From: JAWVZB01 sp033722375
GTDB lineage: Bacteria > Actinomycetota > Nitriliruptoria > Nitriliruptorales > Nitriliruptoraceae
DNA: 41,159 bases
Reading direction: 5' to 3'
NCBI GenBank assembly: GCA_033722375.1
Contig: JAWVZB010000012.1
Span: forward strand, 1-41,159
Under the pieces are notes generated by a model. That model saw nothing but the letters and a program-made list of their open reading frames with translations, made no database searches and had not been told where the DNA came from. Shown in pieces: positions 1 to 6,799 of this stretch (positions are counted from its first letter, which is position 1; the number at the start of each line of letters is the position of its first letter). The position numbers and the translations under genes are program-made.

Positions 1-567
1 CGGGAAGGCAAGGACTTCGCCTCGATGATCAAGGAGATCTGCGCCGAGGTCCCCGGTGACGTGTCGGCCGAGGTGGTCTCGACCACCACCGACGAGATCG
101 TGGCCGAAGCGCGCAAGCTCGCCGACATCGCCCCGAACGTGGTCGTGAAGGTGCCTCTCATCCCCGACGGGCTCGCCGCAGTTTCGACGTTGGCGGGGGA
201 GGAGATCCGCACCAACGTGACGTTGTGCTTCTCGCCGACCCAGGCGCTGCTCGCTGCCAAGGCCGGTGCGACCTACGTTTCGCCGTTCCTCGGTCGCGTC
301 GACGACATCGCGAACGATGGGATGGCGATCCTGCGGGAGATCTGTGAGATCTTCCGCGTGCAGGACTACGACACCGAAGTGCTCGCCGCGTCGCTGCGGC
401 ACCCGATGCACGTGGTCGAGGCGGCTCTCGCCGGGGCGGATGTGGCGACGCTGCCGGCCAAGGTGTTCCGCCAGATGGTCAAGCACCCGCTCACCGACCG
501 TGGGCTCGACGCGTTCCTCGCGGACTGGAAGGACTACCAGGACGCGCTGAGCGGCGAAGACGCCTGA
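1..567 (+). CDS. Transaldolase / fructose-6-phosphate aldolase-like protein, 5' partial
   Basis: Small class I aldolase of the MipB/TalC (FSA-like transaldolase) family, which acts on fructose 6-phosphate or sedoheptulose 7-phosphate in the cytoplasmic pentose phosphate network. The reading frame is open from base 1, and the first codons (REGKDF) match the part that follows the family's N-terminal TTNPSL segment, so roughly 30 residues lie outside the window. The Schiff-base lysine is in VVKVPLIPDG (codon 148-150). Further family signatures are TNVTLCFSPTQALLAAKAG and YVSPFLGRVDD. The C-terminus is complete and ends 23 bases before rho. In Bacillus the orthologous gene also lies close upstream of rho, which fits. 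Sequence alone does not separate true transaldolase from fructose-6-phosphate aldolase activity. Confidence 0.88.
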   Translation, partial: REGKDFASMIKEICAEVPGDVSAEVVSTTTDEIVAEARKLADIAPNVVVKVPLIPDGLAAVSTLAGEEIRTNVTLCFSPTQALLAAKAGATYVSPFLGRVDDIANDGMAILREICEIFRVQDYDTEVLAASLRHPMHVVEAALAGADVATLPAKVFRQMVKHPLTDRGLDAFLADWKDYQDALSGEDA

Positions 568-590
568 CGAATCCACCCGACCTGGAGACC

Positions 591-2087
591 ATGATGGACC
601 GCAACGTGCTCGAGAAGAAGCCACTCGCGGAGCTCCGCGAGATCGCGGAGACGCTCGAGCTCAGTGGCTACAAGAGCAAGAAGAAGGCCGACCTCATCGA
701 CATGATCGTCGGTAGCGGCGGGAACGGTGGCGGCAACGGCCAGCAGCCCGACGACGATGACGACCGCTCGCCGAAACGGTCTCGGACGCGCTCCCGTGAT
801 GTCGACAACGACAACGGCAACGACGACGGGGACGACGGGAACGACGGGAAGGGAAACCAGAACAAGGGCGGCAACAACCCCACGGGTGGCGCGCGGCGCA
901 GTCGCAAGCGCAAGGGCCGGGGGGGCGGCAACAACGACTCGGAGCTCGATGACGCCGAGGTCCGTGAGGGTGTGCTCGACCTGCTGCCCGAGGGCTATGG
1001 GTTCCTGCGGACCACGGGGTACCTGGCCGGGGAGCTCGACGTCTACGTCAGTCAGAGCTATGTCCGTCGGTTCAACCTCCGGCGCGGTGACCTGCTCAAG
1101 GGTCCGATCCGTCACAACAAGGGCAGCGACAAGTTCCCCGCTCTCGCGCGACTCGACGAGATCGAAGGCGAGGTGGTCGAGAACGAGAACGACCCCAAGC
1201 TCAAGCAGCGCCCCAACTTCGGCGACCTGACCCCGCTGTTCCCCGAGGAGCGCTTCGAGCTCGAGACTCCCGGCGACAAGAACCCGATCTCGATGCGGAT
1301 CGTCGACATGATGGCACCGATCGGAAAGGGCCAGCGCGGCCTCATCGTCTCGCCGCCCAAAGCCGGGAAGACCACGATCCTCAAACAGCTCGCTCACGCC
1401 ATCGAGACCAACGCCCCAGACACTCACCTGATGGTGCTGCTCGTCGACGAGCGACCCGAGGAAGTCACCGACTTCGAGCGCTCGACCAGTGGCGAGGTCG
1501 TCTCCTCGACCTTCGATCGCCCGGCCGACGACCACACCCAGGTTGCTGAGCTCTGCATCGAGCGTGCGAAGCGACTGGTCGAGCACGGGCGCGACGTGGT
1601 GATCCTGCTCGATTCGATCACGCGGCTCGGGCGTGCCTACAACCTCGCCGCACCGGCGTCCGGCCGCGTCCTCTCCGGTGGGATCGACTCGGCGGCGCTC
1701 TACCCGCCGAAGCGGTTCTTCGGGGCGGCCCGCAACATCGAAGAGGGGGGATCGCTCACCATCATCGCGACCGCACTCATCGAGACCGGCTCGAAGATGG
1801 ACGAGGTGATCTTCGAGGAGTTCAAGGGCACCGGGAACATGGAGCTGCGGCTCGACCGGAAGATGGAGCAGAAGCGCATCTTCCCGGCGATCGACATCCA
1901 GGCATCCGGCACCCGCCGGGAGGAGCTGCTCCTCGCGGATGGCGAGTTGGAGACCGTCTGGAAGCTGCGGCGGCTCCTGTCCTCGATGGAGGGCGAGGCC
2001 GCTGTGCAGCTGTTGATCGACAAGTTGCGCGCGACCAAGACCAACGAACAGTTCCTGTCGATGATCGCGAAGTCGAACCTCAGCTAG
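591..2087 (+). CDS. rho: Transcription termination factor Rho
   Basis: Hexameric RNA-dependent ATPase that ends transcription. Order: an N-terminal helical Rho_N segment (about 1-40), a low-complexity insertion (about 41-119), the cold-shock-like RNA-binding domain (about 122-200, with GYGFLR and YVSQSYVRRFNLRRGD), then the RecA-type motor. Walker A is SPPKAGKT (254-261), Walker B is VVILLDSITRLGRAYN, and SGTRREELLL is the secondary RNA-binding loop region. The insertion is rich in Asn, Gly and Asp, with Arg/Lys clusters at its centre and end. Insertions here are usual in actinobacterial Rho, which explains 498 residues against about 420 in E. coli. Two ATG codons (591 and 594) could start the protein; GGAG lies just upstream. 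All motor residues look intact. Confidence 0.98.
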   Translation: MMDRNVLEKKPLAELREIAETLELSGYKSKKKADLIDMIVGSGGNGGGNGQQPDDDDDRSPKRSRTRSRDVDNDNGNDDGDDGNDGKGNQNKGGNNPTGGARRSRKRKGRGGGNNDSELDDAEVREGVLDLLPEGYGFLRTTGYLAGELDVYVSQSYVRRFNLRRGDLLKGPIRHNKGSDKFPALARLDEIEGEVVENENDPKLKQRPNFGDLTPLFPEERFELETPGDKNPISMRIVDMMAPIGKGQRGLIVSPPKAGKTTILKQLAHAIETNAPDTHLMVLLVDERPEEVTDFERSTSGEVVSSTFDRPADDHTQVAELCIERAKRLVEHGRDVVILLDSITRLGRAYNLAAPASGRVLSGGIDSAALYPPKRFFGAARNIEEGGSLTIIATALIETGSKMDEVIFEEFKGTGNMELRLDRKMEQKRIFPAIDIQASGTRREELLLADGELETVWKLRRLLSSMEGEAAVQLLIDKLRATKTNEQFLSMIAKSNLS

Positions 2088-2101
2088 CGACCCCGTCGAG
2101 G

Positions 2102-2160
2102 GCGACCGCCGGTCGATTCGATAGCGACCGCCGGTCGATTCGATAGCGACCGCCGGTCGA
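2102..2160 (+). repeat. Tandem 22-bp repeats, each with a small hairpin
   Basis: Two full copies (2102-2123 and 2124-2145) and a 15-base partial copy (2146-2160) of a 22-base unit start 15 bases after the rho stop codon. Each unit contains CGACC-GCC-GGTCG, a 5-bp inverted repeat with a 3-base loop. GGTCG of one copy can also pair with CGACC of the next, so alternative folds are possible. No T-run follows. The repeats may mark the 3' end of rho mRNA or regulate rpmE readthrough; nothing in the sequence decides between these. Confidence 0.85.
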
Positions 2161-2179
2161 CGCCTCCCCGGGCTCTGGC

Positions 2180-2185
2180 TACCCT
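2180..2185 (+). promoter_or_regulatory. Candidate -10 element (TACCCT) for rpmE
   Basis: TACCCT fits the TANNNT consensus of actinobacterial housekeeping promoters and lies 79 bases before the rpmE ATG. It would give a leader of about 70 bases. No clear -35 element was seen. Supported mainly by similar hexamers upstream of many other genes in the window. Confidence 0.35.
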
Positions 2186-2264
2186 GGTTGGTCCGTTGCG
2201 GCGCTGCTGCGGGGCCTCTCGTTCGACCTTCCCCCTCACGCTGCCGCCCCAGAAGGAGACCTCC

Positions 2265-2477
2265 ATGAAGCAGGGCATCCACCCCGACTACACCGAGGCG
2301 ACGGTCACGTGCTCGTGTGGGAACACCTTCGAGACCCGCGCGACCGTCGATGACATCCACGTCGAGCTGTGCAACCAGTGCCACCCGTTCTACACCGGGA
2401 AGCAGAAGCTCGTGGACACCGGTGGTCGCGTCGATCGGTTCAAGCGGCGCCTCGAGAAGTCGCAGGACGGCAGCTGA
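2265..2477 (+). CDS. rpmE: 50S ribosomal protein L31, zinc-binding type
   Basis: L31 of the large ribosomal subunit, 70 residues, the usual length. It is the zinc-binding form: Cys16, Cys18, Cys36 and Cys39 are all present (CSC and CNQC). The family signatures HPDY near the start and HPFYTGKQ near the middle are clear. The start at 2265 is chosen because AGAAGGAG lies 6-9 bases upstream and MKQGIHP is the standard N-terminus; the frame is open further upstream but has no support there. It follows rho, as in Firmicutes. Zinc-type L31 is often replaced by a cysteine-less paralogue in zinc shortage; no such paralogue is in this window. Confidence 0.97.
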   Translation: MKQGIHPDYTEATVTCSCGNTFETRATVDDIHVELCNQCHPFYTGKQKLVDTGGRVDRFKRRLEKSQDGS

Positions 2478-2483
2478 CACAAC

Positions 2484-2500
2484 CGGGACCTTCGGTCCTG
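2484..2500 (+). terminator. Hairpin after rpmE
   Basis: A 7-bp stem (CGGGACC / GGTCCTG, one G-T pair) with a TTC loop begins 7 bases after the rpmE stop. There is no T-run, as is common in GC-rich actinobacteria, so it may end transcription weakly or protect the 3' end. Confidence 0.45.
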
Positions 2501-2592
2501 CTGCTCGGGCCGTTGTTCACTGCGCCGAGCACCGCCTCGTGGCGACCCTCAGTGGTGGCACGTCGTGACTCTCACGAGAGGCGGGGCTGGAC

Positions 2593-3108
2593 ATGGACGT
2601 CTCGGTGGCATCGCTGTTCTTCGCGATGCTGGCGCTCACGACCCTCACGGGTTCGGTCCTGTTCGGGTTCGCGATGGTCCGTCGGGGGGACGCCGCTGGT
2701 CTGGAGGCGTCAGCGGCGCTCATGATCGCGTGGCTGATCGCCGCGACCGCTGTCGCCGGGAGTCTGTACTACTCCGAGGTGGTCGGGTTCGAGCCGTGCA
2801 AGCTGTGCTGGTGGCAGCGGATCGGCATGTACCCGCTGGTGCTCGTGCTCGGGGTGGCCGCACTTCGTCGTGACTCCGGCGTCTGGCGCTACGCCCTCCC
2901 CCTGACGCTCGCGGGACTCGGGGTGTCGACCTTCCACTACCTCCTCCAGCAGTTCCCGACGCTCGGGGGCGGCGGCTGTTCGGCGACCGCCCCGTGCAAC
3001 GCCGCCTACGTGTGGGAGTTCGGCCTCGTGTCGATCCCGTTCATGGCCGGTGTCGGCTTCTTCTCCATCAGCGTGCTCCTGCTTTCGATCCGGAGATCCT
3101 CCCCATGA
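2593..3108 (+). CDS. DsbB/BdbC-like membrane disulfide oxidoreductase
   Basis: Four-helix membrane protein that would reoxidise an extracytoplasmic thiol oxidase and pass electrons to quinone. It has 171 residues, with hydrophobic segments near 5-28, 40-60, 78-118 (two) and 142-166. The first cysteine pair is Cys69-Cys72 in EPCKLCWWQR, the classic DsbB loop; the second is Cys129 and Cys135 in the long loop after TLGGGG. The C-terminal WEFGLVSIPFMA signature also fits the family. The last codon overlaps the next gene by four bases (ATGA at 3105-3108), so the two are probably translated together, and the neighbour is a natural partner. The start follows GAGAGGCGGGG. DsbB versus BdbC naming is uncertain. 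Confidence 0.9.
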   Translation: MDVSVASLFFAMLALTTLTGSVLFGFAMVRRGDAAGLEASAALMIAWLIAATAVAGSLYYSEVVGFEPCKLCWWQRIGMYPLVLVLGVAALRRDSGVWRYALPLTLAGLGVSTFHYLLQQFPTLGGGGCSATAPCNAAYVWEFGLVSIPFMAGVGFFSISVLLLSIRRSSP

Positions 3109-3725
3109 GAACCAGGACCGGCCACCAACCGAAGCGCAGTGCTCTCACGGTGATCGGGGTGGTGCTGGGCGCCGCCCTGCTCTTCGGGATGGCGGTGCTC
3201 GCGGTGTCCTACGACGATGGCTCGGGCGCTGCCCGAGAGGCGTCGGTACCCACGATCGACGGCGCTGCGCTTCCCGCTGATGCCGTCGACCTCCCTGCTC
3301 CTGTGGCGACGGGCGCGTCGTTGCTCACGGGCGGCGAGGTCAGCGTCCCCGTCGACGGGGAGCCGACCATCATCGTCTTCCTCGCCCACTGGTGCCAGCA
3401 CTGCCAGCGAGAGGTCCCGGTGGTGCAGGATTGGCTCGATTCCGGTGGACTCCCGGCAGGGGTGGCGATGAGAGCCGTCGCTACGGGCAACGACCCCGCG
3501 CGGCCGAACTTCCCTCCCGAGGACTGGCTCGAACGCGAAGACTGGACGGTCCCGACGCTGCATGACGATGGCTCCGTCGCCCGTGCGTACGGTCTCGACG
3601 CCACACCGTTCTGGGCCTTCGTCGCCGGTGACGGCACCGTGCTCGGACGGACGTCGGGCATGCTGCCGGTGGAACAGCTCGACGCTGTCGCCCAGCAGCT
3701 CGCGAGGTCGGGAGGTGCGCCGTGA
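3105..3725 (+). CDS. Membrane-anchored thioredoxin-like protein (TlpA/DsbA type)
   Basis: A 206-residue protein with a charged N-terminus, one membrane segment (about 13-35) and an outward-facing thioredoxin fold. The active site is WCQHC (Cys97, Cys100), and the cis-proline is in DATPFWAF. It probably oxidises, reduces or isomerises disulfides in exported proteins, with the DsbB-like protein directly upstream as its redox partner; the pairing is inferred from the 4-base overlap and family logic. The start at 3105 is preferred because it lies in the ATGA overlap, has CGGAG upstream and gives a normal signal-anchor. Its stop overlaps the next gene's GTG start by four bases (3722-3725). Confidence 0.88.
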   Translation: MRTRTGHQPKRSALTVIGVVLGAALLFGMAVLAVSYDDGSGAAREASVPTIDGAALPADAVDLPAPVATGASLLTGGEVSVPVDGEPTIIVFLAHWCQHCQREVPVVQDWLDSGGLPAGVAMRAVATGNDPARPNFPPEDWLEREDWTVPTLHDDGSVARAYGLDATPFWAFVAGDGTVLGRTSGMLPVEQLDAVAQQLARSGGAP

Positions 3726-4153
3726 GTGAGATCCTCGTCGTCGGTGTCGATGGGTCCGACAACGCGGACGAGGCGTTGCGTTGGGCGCTCGACTACGCCC
3801 GGGGTCGCGGAGCGACCATCCGACTCACGACGGCATGGGCCTGGGAGGAGGTCGTGGGTCCGCCGGGGGCCCGCTTCCCGGTCGAGACCAGGGAAGAAGC
3901 CGAGACGCGCGCGGACCACCTACTCGACGAGGTGGTCGAACGGGTGTCCGTCGGGGAGGTCCAGGTCGAACGCGTCCGGAAGCTCGGCAGACCCTCGGAA
4001 GTGCTGCTGGCCGAGGCAGACGATGCCGACCTGCTGGTGGTCGGCAGCCGCGGTCGGGGTGGCTTCGCCGGCTTGCTCTTGGGCTCGGTGAGCCAGCAGT
4101 GCGTGACCCACGCGCCGTGTCCCGTCGTGGTAGTGCCCCCACGGGGCGGGTGA
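3722..4153 (+). CDS. Universal stress protein, UspA family
   Basis: Single-domain Usp, 143 residues, with the N-terminal VVGVDGSDNADEAL signature. It has the complete ATP-binding motif G-x2-G-x9-G-S: Gly108, Gly111, Gly121 and Ser122 in VGSRGRGGFAGLLLGS. It should therefore bind ATP, unlike E. coli UspA. The GTG start overlaps the stop of the thioredoxin-like gene (GTGA), placing a stress protein in a disulfide-redox operon. A second Usp with a near-identical C-terminal half is at 9497. Its exact client or signal cannot be read from sequence. Confidence 0.92.
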   Translation: MSEILVVGVDGSDNADEALRWALDYARGRGATIRLTTAWAWEEVVGPPGARFPVETREEAETRADHLLDEVVERVSVGEVQVERVRKLGRPSEVLLAEADDADLLVVGSRGRGGFAGLLLGSVSQQCVTHAPCPVVVVPPRGG

Positions 4154-4249
4154 CGCGAGTCGGGACGAGCGGCCTGCCAGCGCAGGACCTTCTGCTCTGC
4201 TCGCCACGTGATCCATGAGCGACGGTGAGCCACGACGAGGAGTGGCCCC

Positions 4250-4726
4250 ATGCAGCAGCCGACGGCGGACCTGATGGAGCTGGATCTCCCGACGTGCCTC
4301 GAGCTGGTCGGGGAGCAGGGTGTCGGACGCCTCGCCTTCGATGATGGTCACGGCCCGGTGATCCTGCCCCTGAACTACACGTTCCACGGCGGGATCCTCC
4401 ACATGAGGACCGAAGACGGGAACAAGCTCGAGGCCGCTCAGCGGCGTGCGCCTGCGGCGTTCGAGATCGACGTCGTCGATGTCGAGCGTGCCGAGGGATG
4501 GAGTGTGGTGATCCGAGGGCGGCTACGGCGCATGGTGGCGCCCGAAGGCGCCGGCTACCCCGGCGAGCCCGAACCGATCGCCACCGGGGATCGCGATCAT
4601 CTGATCGGCCTCGTGCCGGCGTCCATCACGGGCCGCGAGCTGCGACCCACGGAGCCGGTGCACAAGCCGTCGGTGCCGGCGGGCAACACCTGGTGGGGCC
4701 GGGACGGCGACGACCTGCTCGGGTGA
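4250..4726 (+). CDS. Pyridoxamine 5'-phosphate oxidase-fold flavin-binding protein
   Basis: 158 residues with the split-barrel FMN-binding fold of the PPOX-like superfamily. The N-terminal LELVGEQGVGRLAF and VILPLNYTFHGGILHMRT blocks are the usual hallmarks (barrel strands around the flavin phosphate), and GWSVVIRGRLRRM follows as the dimer-interface strand. Relatives bind FMN, F420 or haem, and many in actinobacteria lie next to Usp genes in dormancy- or hypoxia-related clusters, as here. The substrate is unknown. The start has GAGGAG about 8 bases upstream. The stop at 4726 is followed after 11 bases by the next gene, so the two probably share an mRNA. Confidence 0.85.
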   Translation: MQQPTADLMELDLPTCLELVGEQGVGRLAFDDGHGPVILPLNYTFHGGILHMRTEDGNKLEAAQRRAPAAFEIDVVDVERAEGWSVVIRGRLRRMVAPEGAGYPGEPEPIATGDRDHLIGLVPASITGRELRPTEPVHKPSVPAGNTWWGRDGDDLLG

Positions 4727-4737
4727 CAGGAGCCGGG

Positions 4738-5202
4738 ATGTACACGTTCGTGGAACACACACGGGACGTCGATGGCGAGCCATGGATCGCCATCGACCGG
4801 TTCAGCCGAGAGCCGGTGGAGTTCTTGCCTCCGCCCGCGCATCCACTCGAGGAGGGGCGGTGGAGAACCAGCGTCGGGATCGGCCGCCTGCATCACGGCG
4901 TGGCGCTCACGGTCGGAGGCGTGTGGACCCTGCCCGATGCCTGGATCCGGCCCATCGCGTGGACACCGTCACGTCACCGCCAGACCCGGATCCCGTTGCT
5001 GCCCGACTTCGCGGGTCGGGTCGCTCTCCGCCAGTACGACACCGGCCTCCGGTTGGAGGTCGCGGGCCACTACCACCCGCCGCTGGGCCGAGCTGGCGAG
5101 ATCATCGACGCGTGGCGGCTGAGCGAGGTGGCGGAGAGCACCGTGGCGGCCTTCGCGGACGGGATCGCGAACGCTCTGACGTCCGACCTCACCACCGCCT
5201 GA
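4738..5202 (+). CDS. Conserved protein of unknown function
   Basis: 154 residues, function not recognised. The start at 4738 is chosen because ACAGGAG lies 7 bases upstream; the frame stays open further upstream, but that part reads as an out-of-frame shadow of the PPOX-fold gene. The middle (LLPDFAGRVALRQYDTG, RLEVAGHYHPPLG) alternates short strands, and the C-terminus (VAESTVAAFADGIANALT) is a long helix. That order resembles the helix-grip (SRPBCC/START-like) fold, a guess from pattern only. There are no cysteines, membrane segments or signal peptide, so it should be cytosolic. It follows the PPOX-fold gene by 11 bases and converges with treT, whose stop is only 10 bases away. Confidence 0.75.
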   Translation: MYTFVEHTRDVDGEPWIAIDRFSREPVEFLPPPAHPLEEGRWRTSVGIGRLHHGVALTVGGVWTLPDAWIRPIAWTPSRHRQTRIPLLPDFAGRVALRQYDTGLRLEVAGHYHPPLGRAGEIIDAWRLSEVAESTVAAFADGIANALTSDLTTA

Positions 5203-5212
5203 GGGGTCGAGG

Positions 5213-6628
5213 TCAGCCGGCGACGAGCGCCCCGAACAGTTCTGCGTACTGGATCAGGTGCCGGTCACCGACGAATCGGTCCAGGACGGTGGCCCGCCCC
5301 GCTCGGCCGAGCTCCTGGCGCCGGTCATCGTCTCCGAGCAGATCCCGCAGGCTCGCTGCCATGGCGTCAAGGTCACTCGGGTCGTCGAGCAGGAGCCCGT
5401 TGACACCGTGGTCGATCTGGTCCTGGATCCCTCCCACGGCGCTCGCGACCACCGCCCGTTCCTTGATGAGCGCTTCGCTGACCGTCAGCCCGAAACCCTC
5501 CTGGAGGCTCTTCTGTACGACGATCGTGGCGTGACGCTGGATGGCGTTGACCATCGCGGCGTTCTCGTCGAGGTCCTCCATCGGCAGGCACACCAACCGG
5601 ATCCGATCCTGGACCGCCGCCGGCAGCCCGTCCCAGATCCTCGCGCATTCGTCGAGCACCTCCGCGCCCTCGGGGTCGTCGGTGACCCCCTCGACCGATG
5701 GCCCGACGAGCAGCAGCTCGGCGGGCTCCGGGACGCCGTCCGCGAACCCCTGGAGCACGCCCGACATGTCCTTGAGGCGGTCCCATCGGGAGACCTGGAC
5801 GACGGCGGGACGTCCCGCGTCCGGCAGCGCAGAACCGCGGACGAGGTTCGCGTGCCGCACCACCGCGCCCGGTGAGCCGTCCCTGCGATGGAACTCCGGG
5901 TTGGCGCCGTCGCCGGGGAGCAAGCCGATACGACCGAGGATCGCCGCCACCACGGCATCGGGAAGATCCTGGTTCTTCGGGGCGAAGGGGTCGATCGACG
6001 GCGGCACCACCGTGACCCGCTCGCGGGGTATCCAGTCGTGGATGTGGGCCTTCCGAGAGAAGACGTACCCGTGGGCGGGGCGGAGGTAGGGCTCGAGGAA
6101 CGACCACGCCTCCCGGACGTTGTCGTTGGGGCGATCTGTCCCGATGTGAGCACGCCATATCACGAGCGCCCCGGTCTCGAGGGTCCGAGCGATCATCCCC
6201 GCTGTCTGAGGATCGTGCAGGAGAACGATGTCGCCGGGACGGACCAGCTCGGCGAACGCCTCCGCGTTCGCCTGGGTCACCTCCTCGTACACCCGTGCGG
6301 CATCCGCGTCGAGGCCACCCGCCCCTTCCGCACCGTGGAGCCGGTTGTGGAGCCGCTTGGTCACGTCGAAGAACGGGGCGTTGCCTTCGATGACGAGCCA
6401 GCGGGTGTCGATGCCCGCTCCGCGTGCGTAGGAGAGCAGGACCGACAGCATCTCGGCGACGCCACCACCCGACGCGGTCGAGTTGACGTTCCAGATCGTC
6501 CGGTCCTCGAGCGCGTCCCGGGCGGCCTCCGCGGTCGCGAGGAAGCGGTCGGTCCGCTCGTCACCGATCACGCTCCGGAACCGCTCGAGCTGTTCCGCCC
6601 CGACCTGAACCTCGTGGAGCTCCACCAC
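5213..6628 (-). CDS. treT: Trehalose synthase, TreT-type GT4 glycosyltransferase
   Basis: Glycosyltransferase of family 4, 471 residues, resembling trehalose glycosyltransferring synthase, which joins NDP-glucose and glucose to give trehalose. The TreT-like N-terminal block is IWNVNSTASGGGVAEML (45-61), followed by VIWRAHIGTDRPND and LEPYLRPAHGYVFSR. The nucleotide-sugar half has VVQVSRWDRLKDM and the E-x7-E motif in EGFGLTVSEAL. Two adjacent GTG codons (6628 and 6625) may start it; GAGGAG precedes both. The frame continues open upstream under ppdK but without support. Trehalose would act as a compatible solute or reserve. The related trehalose phosphorylase and sucrose synthase-like GT4 enzymes cannot be fully excluded. 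Confidence 0.82.
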   Translation of the reverse strand: MVELHEVQVGAEQLERFRSVIGDERTDRFLATAEAARDALEDRTIWNVNSTASGGGVAEMLSVLLSYARGAGIDTRWLVIEGNAPFFDVTKRLHNRLHGAEGAGGLDADAARVYEEVTQANAEAFAELVRPGDIVLLHDPQTAGMIARTLETGALVIWRAHIGTDRPNDNVREAWSFLEPYLRPAHGYVFSRKAHIHDWIPRERVTVVPPSIDPFAPKNQDLPDAVVAAILGRIGLLPGDGANPEFHRRDGSPGAVVRHANLVRGSALPDAGRPAVVQVSRWDRLKDMSGVLQGFADGVPEPAELLLVGPSVEGVTDDPEGAEVLDECARIWDGLPAAVQDRIRLVCLPMEDLDENAAMVNAIQRHATIVVQKSLQEGFGLTVSEALIKERAVVASAVGGIQDQIDHGVNGLLLDDPSDLDAMAASLRDLLGDDDRRQELGRAGRATVLDRFVGDRHLIQYAELFGALVAG

Positions 6629-6657
6629 ACCGGTCTCCTCGACTGTCGACGTCGGCG

Positions 6658-6663
6658 ACCGTA
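6658..6663 (-). promoter_or_regulatory. Candidate -10 element (TACGGT) for treT
   Basis: On the minus strand TACGGT lies 29 bases before the first GTG of treT, with GAGGAG between. The same hexamer lies at nearly the same distance from the sqr-like gene at 12119. No -35 consensus was seen. Confidence 0.42.
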
Positions 6664-6799
6664 GTGGAGCGGCCGCGATCGACCCATCGGGGGCAGGACC
6701 ACCGGCCCGTCGCCCTGTGTCGTCCGCCCCTGCCGGTTCGTGGCCGACGGCCCCAGGATGGTCGCCACGGACGGAACCGTGACGATCGAAGGACGGACC

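Noticed and set aside
2186..2264. Riboswitch or zinc-responsive leader before rpmE
   Set aside because: The leader is GC-rich with no conserved aptamer that I recognise and no Zur-like palindrome.
534..2480. Long open frame on the minus strand opposite rho and rpmE
   Set aside because: High GC keeps antisense frames open. The translation is low complexity, has no domain and mirrors a certain gene.
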